DNA of 5,100 bases, from NCBI GenBank assembly GCA_021813645.1, contig JAKAJW010000239.1:1-5100 (forward strand), read 5' to 3'. Both the position numbers and the translations under genes were made by a program. The notes beneath the pieces were generated by a model that was given only the letters and a program-made list of their open reading frames with translations, did not search any database and was not told where the DNA came from. Source of the DNA: Pseudomonadota bacterium. Its GTDB lineage: Bacteria > Pseudomonadota > Alphaproteobacteria > Rhodobacterales > Rhodobacteraceae. Every line of letters begins with the position of its first letter. Within the stretch, counting starts at the first letter, position 1. Positions 1-5,100 of this stretch are shown here, in pieces.

Positions 1-58
1 CGGCCACGGCCAGGAAGGCGCGGATCAGCGCACAGTCGAGGGAAGCCAAGCCATTCAT
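1..58 (-). CDS. LysR-type transcriptional regulator, N-terminal fragment
   Basis: This is a 5' fragment running off the left edge of the window. From the ATG at 58-56 it reads MNGLASLDCALIRAFLAVA (19 residues). The 'LD-x-x-LIRAFLAVA' pattern is the hallmark start of the winged helix-turn-helix domain of LysR-type regulators, where the first helix (usually L-x-x-F-x-x-V-A-E-x-G-S) sits at residues 7-25. The other nearby ATG (54-52) is in a frame that stops after nine codons, so 58 is the start. The gene diverges from the SDR gene at 143; in this family a divergently transcribed neighbour is commonly the target. A perfect inverted repeat covers the start codon, which suggests autoregulation. 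The effector is unknown because the ligand-binding domain lies outside the window. The family call rests on few residues, but the pattern and the divergent layout agree. Confidence 0.82.
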   Translation of the reverse strand, partial: MNGLASLDCALIRAFLAVA

Positions 59-70
59 TCTTGAATGGCT
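49..70. repeat. Perfect 9-bp inverted repeat over the regulator start codon
   Basis: AGCCATTCA (49-57) and TGAATGGCT (62-70) are exact reverse complements separated by TTCT. The dyad spans the regulator's ATG (56-58). It could be a protein-binding operator (LysR-type regulators bind dyads and often repress themselves from sites near their own start), or it could form a hairpin in the regulator's mRNA that hides the start codon. Its perfection and position are seen in the sequence; the role is inferred. Confidence 0.6.
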
Positions 71-142
71 AACATGCAAGACTGGCAAATTCCAATGCGG
101 TTTCGCATGGCGTAGCCTGATGAAAGCAGAAGGAGACAGGGA
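59..142. promoter_or_regulatory. Divergent control region between the LysR gene and the SDR gene
   Basis: This intergenic stretch is noticeably less GC-rich than the genes. TGCAAGACTGGCA (75-87) fits the LysR-box rule T-N11-A and is a partial dyad (TGC, AG / CT, GCA match symmetrically). ATGCG (95-99) and CGCAT (104-108) are inverted around GTTT, extended by CC (92-93) and GG (109-110) if A94 bulges. For the rightward gene a weak pair TTCCAA (90-95) and TAGCCT (113-118), 17 apart, could be the core promoter; poor -35 boxes are usual at LysR-activated promoters. The Shine-Dalgarno AAGGAGA (130-136) lies 6 bases before the ATG at 143. Exact promoters cannot be fixed from sequence alone. Confidence 0.45.
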
Positions 143-1054
143 ATGACCCAGGGAACCGTTCTGATCGCCGGCGCTTTGGGCAACTTCGGGGGCAGTGCCG
201 CGACGGCCTTCGCTGCCGCCGACTGGACCGTTCGCCGCTATCGCCGCGGCACCGATATGGCGGCGGCGGCGCAGGGGGCGGATGTCATCGTCAACGGGCT
301 GAACCCGCCACTCTATCACGATTGGGACGCGCTGATCCCGGCGATCACCGGACAGGCGATCGCCGCGGCCAGGGCCAGCGGCGCCACCCTGCTGGTGCCC
401 GGCACGGTCTATGTCTACGGCCAAGAGCCCGGCCCCTGGAGCGAAGCGACGCCGCATCGCTTCGTCGCCCGCAAGGGCCGGATCCGCGCCGAGATGGAGG
501 CGAGCTATCGCCAAGCGGCGGCGGCGGGCGTGCGGGTGATCCTGCTGCGCAGCGGCGATTTCATCGACCCCGGCAACCCCAACACGCTGCTGGAGATGAT
601 CGTGCTGAAGGGGCTGCCGCGCGGCTTCATGATGCCGACCGGCCGGCCCGCGGCGCGGCGCGCCTATGCCTATCTGCCCGATCTGGCGCGCGCCGCGGTG
701 GCGCTGGCCGAGATGCGGGCGGCGCTGGCGCCCTATCAGGAGGTGAACCTGCCGGGGCTGACCTTCTCGATGCAGGAGCTGCGCGCCGAGATCGCCCGGC
801 AGACCGGCCGGCGGCCCTGGTTGTTGCCGTTCCCCTGGCCGCTGCTGCGGTTGGCGGCGCCGTTCCATGAATTGTCTCGGGAGTTGCTGGAGATGCGCTA
901 TCTGCACGATCTGCCGCACAGTCTGGCGGGCGAGCGGTTTCACCGGCTGTTGCCAGAATTCGCGACCACGTCCTTCGCCGAGGTGGTGGCCCGGCAGCTG
1001 GCGGCCCTGGCCGCGGGCAAGCGGGGGCAGGTCGGCGACGCGCGGGCGGCCTGA
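143..1054 (+). CDS. Atypical/extended SDR-family NAD(P)-binding protein (NAD-dependent epimerase/dehydratase-like)
   Basis: A 303-residue soluble protein with a Rossmann fold at its N-terminus. A beta strand (TVLIAG, residues 5-10) leads into the dinucleotide-binding motif G10-x-x-G13-x-x-G16, typical of extended and atypical short-chain dehydrogenases. Next come a short acidic/polar strand (GADVIVNGLNPP, 45-56), the 'LLVPGTVYVYG' strand (83-93), the 'LLRSGDF' strand (134-140) and a C-terminal substrate-binding part with the conserved-looking 'YAYLPDLARA' (175-184). The usual catalytic Tyr-x-x-x-Lys appears as F107-VAR-K111, so the acid/base tyrosine is replaced by Phe. That points to an atypical SDR with altered or no oxidoreductase chemistry. 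The start at 143 is supported by a strong Shine-Dalgarno (130-136). The gene stands alone, divergent from the LysR-type regulator that probably controls it. Family confidence is high; substrate unknown. Confidence 0.88.
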   Translation: MTQGTVLIAGALGNFGGSAATAFAAADWTVRRYRRGTDMAAAAQGADVIVNGLNPPLYHDWDALIPAITGQAIAAARASGATLLVPGTVYVYGQEPGPWSEATPHRFVARKGRIRAEMEASYRQAAAAGVRVILLRSGDFIDPGNPNTLLEMIVLKGLPRGFMMPTGRPAARRAYAYLPDLARAAVALAEMRAALAPYQEVNLPGLTFSMQELRAEIARQTGRRPWLLPFPWPLLRLAAPFHELSRELLEMRYLHDLPHSLAGERFHRLLPEFATTSFAEVVARQLAALAAGKRGQVGDARAA

Positions 1055-1072
1055 GCCGCAAGCCGGTTCGGG

Positions 1073-1909
1073 TCAGGCGATCAGCAGCGAAGCGGCCTCG
1101 GCGGCGCGGTTCTGACGGCGCTTTTCGCGGATCATATCGGCGATTCGGCCCATGGCGATGCCGCGCATGAACAGGCTGGAGGGCAGGAAGGCCCAGGCGG
1201 ACACGGTCCAGATCAGGGTCTGCGGCGAGGACAGCGTCACCGGTTGGAACCCGGCGGCGGCGGTCTTCACCACGGCGGGGATGACGAAGGGCAAGAGGAA
1301 GCCCAGCGCGATGTTCAACCGGGCGTCGCGCTCGAGCCGGGCCACCACGTCACCGCCCACCGTCGGATCGAAGGTGGGCAGGTTGACCCAGACGTTGAAG
1401 GCGCCGAGCCGGCTGGGCCAGCCGAACACCTTCAGCACGATGACGAAGACCGAGAGCGACAGCAGCGAGATCAGATAGGCCATGCCGGCGGCGGTGCGCA
1501 CCAGCGCGACATGCGCCGCCGGGGTGCCGGCCGGCAGCATCAGCGTGATCAGCCGGACCGGCGAATAGGGCACGTCGATCGCTTCGCCAATCACCGTGCC
1601 CACCGAGCGGACGAAGCTGGCGAGCGGTGTCGGATTGGACGGCGCAGCGCAAATGATGGTGATCAGGAAGACCGAAAGGAACAGCGAGATGAAGCGGATG
1701 CGGTTGAACGGCGGGGCGTAGCGGAATTCGACCAGGCCGGGATAGGCAGAGGCATATTCCGAGAAGGTCAGCGCGCCGGCGAAGAGGCCGAAGAAGGCGA
1801 CGACCTGGGTGGAATCGCCATTGCCCTGCGGCAGCAACAGCGACGGGGTCGCCAGAAGAAACATCACTAACAGGCCGCGTAAAAACGCGCCGGGCAACCG
1901 GTGGATCAC
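1073..1909 (-). CDS. Multi-pass membrane protein of unknown function, 278 residues, GTG start
   Basis: I do not recognise a characterised family. Reading from GTG 1909-1907 gives 278 residues. Hydrophobic stretches suitable for membrane spans lie at about 9-27, 35-53, 71-89, 135-160, 198-219 and 230-249. A longer loop between spans (about 90-134) contains 'FVRSVGTVIGEAIDVPYSPVRL' in its middle, and another (161-197) contains 'WPSRLGAFNVWVNLP'. The C-terminal tail is strongly basic (REKRRQNR, 261-268), so it is probably cytoplasmic by the positive-inside rule. The first residues (HRLPGAFLRG) are also positive. The frame opens further upstream to an ATG at 2095, but the added 62 residues are an Arg-rich, low-complexity run and would cover the likely promoter; the GTG has a good ribosome site 6 bases upstream. 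It lies beyond the leuCD terminator, so is probably transcribed separately, and ends 18 bases from the convergent SDR gene. I recall uncharacterised membrane proteins next to leu genes in Rhodobacteraceae, but this is unverified. Confidence 0.82.
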   Translation of the reverse strand: MIHRLPGAFLRGLLVMFLLATPSLLLPQGNGDSTQVVAFFGLFAGALTFSEYASAYPGLVEFRYAPPFNRIRFISLFLSVFLITIICAAPSNPTPLASFVRSVGTVIGEAIDVPYSPVRLITLMLPAGTPAAHVALVRTAAGMAYLISLLSLSVFVIVLKVFGWPSRLGAFNVWVNLPTFDPTVGGDVVARLERDARLNIALGFLLPFVIPAVVKTAAAGFQPVTLSSPQTLIWTVSAWAFLPSSLFMRGIAMGRIADMIREKRRQNRAAEAASLLIA

Positions 1910-1915
1910 TGCTCG

Positions 1916-1924
1916 CCTTCCCTC
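1916..1924 (-). promoter_or_regulatory. Ribosome binding site deciding the GTG start of the membrane protein
   Basis: Read on the minus strand this is GAGGGAAGG, ending 6 bases before the GTG at 1909. It is the only purine-rich, Shine-Dalgarno-like run near a start codon in the right frame just before the hydrophobic N-terminus. This is the main reason for rejecting the ATG at 2095. Confidence 0.6.
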
Positions 1925-1978
1925 AACCCGGACGGGAGCGGTCCGTCGCCGCCCCCTTGTTCCATGTCGATCGCGCCG

Positions 1979-2008
1979 ATTGTGGCGCTTTGCCTCAAAA
2001 CTGTCCAA
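1979..2008 (-). promoter_or_regulatory. Candidate promoter of the membrane protein gene
   Basis: On the minus strand TTGGAC (2008-2003) and CACAAT (1984-1979) are separated by 18 bases, each matching four of six positions of the sigma-70 consensus. It lies in an AT-richer pocket between the leuD terminator and the GTG start, about 70 bases upstream of that start. The match is modest, so this is a suggestion; that some promoter lies between 1910 and 2112 is more certain, because of the terminator upstream. Confidence 0.35.
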
Positions 2009-2071
2009 TTTTTGCCTTCTTTCGCGAAGCCGAGCAACGACTCTTTGAGAAAGCATTAACGCTTCGGCGAT

Positions 2072-2095
2072 TTGAGGGCGCCTCTGTCGCCTCAA
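2072..2095. repeat. Bulged inverted repeat in the space between leuD and the membrane gene
   Basis: TTGAGG (2072-2077) pairs with CCTCAA (2090-2095). After skipping G2078, CG (2079-2080) pairs with CG (2088-2089), giving eight pairs around a seven-base loop. It lies just past the leuD terminator, upstream of the membrane gene's candidate promoter, so an operator role is possible. No known protein site is recognised. Confidence 0.35.
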
Positions 2096-2112
2096 TGCAT
2101 CAATTTTGCAGC

Positions 2113-2141
2113 AAAAAAGGGGCAGCCCACCGGGCTGCCCC
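2113..2141 (-). terminator. Intrinsic terminator after leuD
   Basis: On the minus strand GGGGCAGCCC (2141-2132), loop GGT, GGGCTGCCCC (2128-2119) and then six T (2118-2113). The stem is 10 bp with no mismatch and all but two of its pairs are G-C. It begins 22 bases after the leuD stop codon. The T run is only on the minus side, so it acts for leftward transcription only and should end the leuC-leuD message before the membrane protein gene. Confidence 0.93.
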
Positions 2142-2163
2142 CTGCCGCGATCGGCCGGTCGGA

Positions 2164-2769
2164 TCAGGCCCAGGGCCGGGTCGCCGCCGCCTTCTTTTCG
2201 AATGCGTCGATCGATCCGGCCTTTTCCAGGGTCAGGCCGATGTCATCCAAACCATTGAGAAGACAGTGTTTCTTAAACGGATCGACGTCGAAGTGATAGG
2301 TCTTTCCCTCGGCGCCGGTGACGGTCTGGCTATCCAGATCGACGGTGATCCGGGCATTCGCACCGCGCCGCGCATCTTCCATCAACTCTTCAACGGCCGA
2401 TTGCGGGAGAACAACCGGGAGGATTCCGTTCTTAAAGCAGTTGTTAAAGAAGATGTCGGCGAAGGAGGTCGAAATCACGCAGCGGATGCCGAAATCCAGG
2501 AGCGCCCAGGGCGCATGTTCGCGCGAGGAGCCGCAGCCGAAGTTGTCGCCCGCCACAATGATTTCGGCATCGCGGTAGGCCGGCTGGTTCAGCACGAACT
2601 CCGGCTTCTCCTTGCCGTCGGCGTCGTAGCGCATCTCGTCGAACAGGTTCTTGCCGAGGCCGGTTCGCGCGATCGTCTTCAGGAACTGCTTGGGGATGAT
2701 CATATCGGTGTCGATATTCACGAGCGGCATCGGCGCCGCGACCCCGGTCAGGGTGGTGAACTTGTCCAT
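2164..2769 (-). CDS. leuD: 3-isopropylmalate dehydratase small subunit
   Basis: The product is 201 residues, the same length as typical proteobacterial LeuD. With LeuC it forms the cytoplasmic isopropylmalate isomerase, which converts 2-isopropylmalate to 3-isopropylmalate in leucine synthesis. It is the aconitase-like swivel domain. Visible motifs are 'PLVNIDTDMIIPKQFL' near the N-terminus (15-30), the phosphate/substrate-binding signature GDNFGCGSSREHAPWAL (74-90), the segment 'SFADIFFNNCFKNGILPV' (102-119), and a C-terminal 'FDVDPFKKHCLLNGLDDIGLT' (160-180). The ATG at 2769-2767 gives the family's usual N-terminus (MDKFTTLTGV). It is preceded at 7 bases by GAGGAGG (2783-2777), which lies inside the last codons of leuC. 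Only 2 bases separate the leuC stop from this start, so the two subunits are translated together. An intrinsic terminator follows. Confidence 0.98.
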   Translation of the reverse strand: MDKFTTLTGVAAPMPLVNIDTDMIIPKQFLKTIARTGLGKNLFDEMRYDADGKEKPEFVLNQPAYRDAEIIVAGDNFGCGSSREHAPWALLDFGIRCVISTSFADIFFNNCFKNGILPVVLPQSAVEELMEDARRGANARITVDLDSQTVTGAEGKTYHFDVDPFKKHCLLNGLDDIGLTLEKAGSIDAFEKKAAATRPWA

Positions 2770-2771
2770 CC

Positions 2772-4190
<1,419 letters not shown>

Positions 4191-4229
4191 GGCTCATCCT
4201 CTCGCTGCAAGGGGTAACGATATCGGTGA

Positions 4230-4255
4230 CGGGCGCCCATGACGGGGCGCGCCCG
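4230..4255 (-). other. Mutually exclusive GC hairpins in the leuC leader
   Basis: CGGGCGC (4230-4236) pairs perfectly with GCGCCCG (4249-4255) around 12 bases. Alternatively GCGCCC (4233-4238) pairs with GGGCGC (4245-4250) around six. The two share bases, so only one can form at a time. On the minus strand the first arm begins one base after the stop codon of the 28-codon frame (4257-4259), and the hairpin ends 39 bases before the leuC ATG. No T run follows, so it is not an intrinsic terminator of the usual kind. GC-rich DNA makes such palindromes by chance fairly often. Confidence 0.4.
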
Positions 4256-4256
4256 C

Positions 4257-4343
4257 TCAAAGTCGGGCGAGGACGGAGCGCGTCGCGCCGTAGAAGCGCC
4301 AGGGCAGGCGGGCGCGGTCGCCGATGTCGAAAAAGCGCGTCAT
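4257..4343 (-). CDS. Possible 28-residue leader or small protein upstream of leuC
   Basis: ATG 4343-4341 to TGA 4259-4257. The peptide starts MTRFFDIGDRARLPW and ends RSVLARL. It has six Arg, three Phe, one Trp and only three Leu, none adjacent, so it is not a classical leucine attenuator peptide. The nearest Shine-Dalgarno-like run (GAGGAG) is 13 bases upstream, which is too far. A candidate -10 box (4356-4351) puts the transcript start at or within a base or two of this ATG, so any translation might be leaderless, as is common in alphaproteobacteria. The frame is the same as fdsD's and stays open back to the fdsD stop, so a chance frame is quite possible. I do not recognise the peptide. Confidence 0.27.
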   Translation of the reverse strand: MTRFFDIGDRARLPWRFYGATRSVLARL

Positions 4344-4350
4344 GCCGGGT

Positions 4351-4379
4351 TTGATACTCCTCGGCCGGCGGTGAGGCAA
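4351..4379 (-). promoter_or_regulatory. Candidate promoter of leuC-leuD
   Basis: On the minus strand TTGCCT (4379-4374) and TATCAA (4356-4351) are exactly 17 bases apart, each with four of six sigma-70 matches and with the TTG and TAT cores preferred in alphaproteobacteria. The start point would fall near 4344, giving a leader of about 155 bases before leuC. The -35 box overlaps one arm of the hairpin at 4375-4402 that follows fdsD. Confidence 0.48.
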
Positions 4380-4423
4380 GCCGGTGGCGCCGGCCCCTTG
4401 CCCAGGGAGCGGCCGCGCCGCTC
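4375..4423 (-). terminator. Tandem hairpins at the end of fdsD, possible terminator without a T run
   Basis: The first is GAGCGGC / GCCGCTC (7 bp, 4407-4413 with 4417-4423, loop of three), which overlaps the fdsD stop codon. The second is GGCAAG / CTTGCC (4375-4380 with 4397-4402), enclosing CCGG / CCGG (4381-4384 with 4390-4393) with a three-base bulge. Neither is followed by T residues on the minus strand. They could end the formate dehydrogenase message or protect its 3' end; if they do not terminate, fds transcripts would run into leuC. Confidence 0.4.
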
Positions 4424-4637
4424 AGGCGGCCTGGCGCAGCTTGGCGGCGGCGGCGGCGACGAGCGGGTTCACATCCGCGCGGCCGGCATCGAGGATCGCG
4501 AACAGCTGGCGGCGCATGCGGGGTTCCCAAAAATCGTGGATATGGTCGGCGACGCGGTCGACGCGCTCGGCCTCGGGCTGGGAGGCGAAGAAGGTGGCGA
4601 TCTGGTTGGCCATGTAGACAAGCTTGTCAGGCGACAT
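4422..4637 (-). CDS. fdsD: NAD-dependent formate dehydrogenase delta subunit
   Basis: A 71-residue soluble protein, the usual size for the small delta subunit of molybdenum-containing, NAD-dependent formate dehydrogenase (FdsGBA-D type). Family features are the N-terminal helix 'KLVYMANQIATFFAS' (5-19), the 'VADHIHDFWEPRMRRQL' block (29-45), whose FWEPRMR core is the most conserved part, and 'NPLV' (57-60). In the Rhodobacter capsulatus enzyme this subunit is part of the purified complex; its precise role is less well established than those of the catalytic subunits. The ATG at 4637-4635 has AGAGG 6 bases upstream. The first 11 bases overlap the end of fdhD, so the two are probably translationally coupled. 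The order fdhD(fdsC)-fdsD matches the end of fdsGBACD operons, so the catalytic genes are expected to the right of the window. It is probably the last gene of its operon. Confidence 0.93.
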   Translation of the reverse strand: MSPDKLVYMANQIATFFASQPEAERVDRVADHIHDFWEPRMRRQLFAILDAGRADVNPLVAAAAAKLRQAA

Positions 4638-5100
4638 TCTGGGCCTCTGAACTTGCGATCCGGTCGGGATGGGAGAAGAGGGTGAAGCCCTCGTCGCGCA
4701 CCAGGGCGGCGAGGGTGAGGCCGGCGGTCTCGGCCAAGCGCAGCGCCTGGGCGGTGGGGGCGGAGGCGGCGATCAGCACGGGGGCGCCGAGTGCGGCGCA
4801 TTTCTGCACCATCTCGATCGAGACGCGGCTGGTCAGCACCACGGCGCCGGTTTCGGGCGCGATGCCGGCGCGGCTGAGGGCGCCCACCAGCTTGTCGAGC
4901 GCGTTGTGGCGGCCGACATCCTCGCGGGCCAGGACGAGGCCCGCGCCCGGGCGGTAGAAGCCGGCGGCATGGGTGGCCCGGGTCTGGTCGTGCAACGGTT
5001 GCGCGGCACGCAGCCCGGCGCAGGCAGCCAGCACGTCGGCGGGCGTCAGGCGCAGGGTGGAGGCGGGCAGCGCGGCGAGCGGGCGCAGCGCCTGCTCGAT
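4627..5100 (-). CDS. fdhD: Formate dehydrogenase accessory sulfurtransferase FdhD/FdsC, C-terminal part
   Basis: The last 157 residues of a gene whose start is beyond the right edge. FdhD-type proteins take sulfur from a cysteine desulfurase and pass it to the molybdenum cofactor of formate dehydrogenase; the R. capsulatus homologue FdsC also binds the cofactor as a chaperone. Visible family motifs, numbered within the fragment, are 'IEQALRPL' at the edge (1-8), 'ATHAAGF' (42-48), 'REDVGRHNALDKLVGA' (59-74, the strongest signature), 'TSRVSIEMVQKCA' (90-102), 'GAPVLIAASAPTAQALRLAETAGLTLAAL' in the region 105-133 and 'GFTLFSHPDRI' (138-148). The conserved C-x-x-C pair, which carries the persulfide in this family, should lie just outside the window upstream of 'IEQAL'. 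The gene overlaps fdsD by 11 bases. The frame is intact throughout. Confidence 0.95.
   Translation of the reverse strand: MEQALRPLAALPASTLRLTPADVLAACAGLRAAQPLHDQTRATHAAGFYRPGAGLVLAREDVGRHNALDKLVGALSRAGIAPETGAVVLTSRVSIEMVQKCAALGAPVLIAASAPTAQALRLAETAGLTLAALVRDEGFTLFSHPDRIASSEAQNVA

Noticed and set aside
1046..1059. GCGGC-CTGA-GCCGC stem at the stop of the SDR gene as a terminator
   Set aside because: Only 5 bp with no T run on either strand. The convergent genes may share some terminator here, but this stem is too weak to claim.
1910..2095. N-terminal extension of the membrane protein from the ATG at 2095
   Set aside because: The 62 added residues are Arg-rich with no hydrophobic or domain pattern, the stretch is less GC-rich than neighbouring genes and holds the likely promoter, and the GTG at 1909 has a good ribosome site.
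4191..4421. A classical leucine attenuator or known riboswitch ahead of leuC
   Set aside because: The short frame has no run of Leu codons, no hairpin is followed by a T run, and no riboswitch core that I know is visible.

Overview
The window comes from a GC-rich genome, most likely an alphaproteobacterium and perhaps a member of the Rhodobacteraceae. The evidence is strong GC bias at third codon positions, an NAD-dependent formate dehydrogenase (fds-type) locus ending fdhD/fdsC-fdsD, and a two-subunit proteobacterial isopropylmalate isomerase with an uncharacterised membrane protein just beyond it. The lineage is inferred from gene content and style; no marker RNA gene is present.

Left part (1-1072): the first 19 residues of a LysR-type regulator read leftward. 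They diverge from a 303-residue atypical/extended SDR-fold NAD(P)-binding protein read rightward (143-1054). The 84 bases between them and the regulator's start region carry a perfect 9-bp inverted repeat over the regulator's start codon, a T-N11-A dyad and a bulged hairpin, which fits autoregulation and control of the SDR gene. The SDR gene ends 18 bases from the end of a convergent gene.

Middle part (1073-4421), all on the minus strand. Transcription runs from a candidate promoter at 4351-4379 through a roughly 155-base leader. The leader holds a possible 28-codon reading frame followed at once by mutually exclusive GC hairpins. Then come leuC (4190-2772) and leuD (2769-2164), 2 bases apart, closed by a textbook intrinsic terminator (2113-2141). 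These two subunits form isopropylmalate isomerase, the second committed step of leucine synthesis. Past the terminator, and apparently a separate transcription unit, is a 278-residue multi-pass membrane protein of unknown function. It is best read as starting at a GTG (1909) rather than at the ATG 186 bases upstream.

Right part (4422-5100), minus strand: the end of a formate dehydrogenase operon. It holds the C-terminal 157 residues of FdhD (FdsC), which sulfurates and inserts the molybdenum cofactor, overlapping by 11 bases the delta subunit gene fdsD. Hairpins at and after the fdsD stop probably separate it from leuC.

Most of the window is ordinary metabolism. I see no mobile element, CRISPR array, RNA gene or defence system. 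The most unusual points are the leuC leader, the palindrome over the lysR start, and loss of the catalytic Tyr in the SDR protein.
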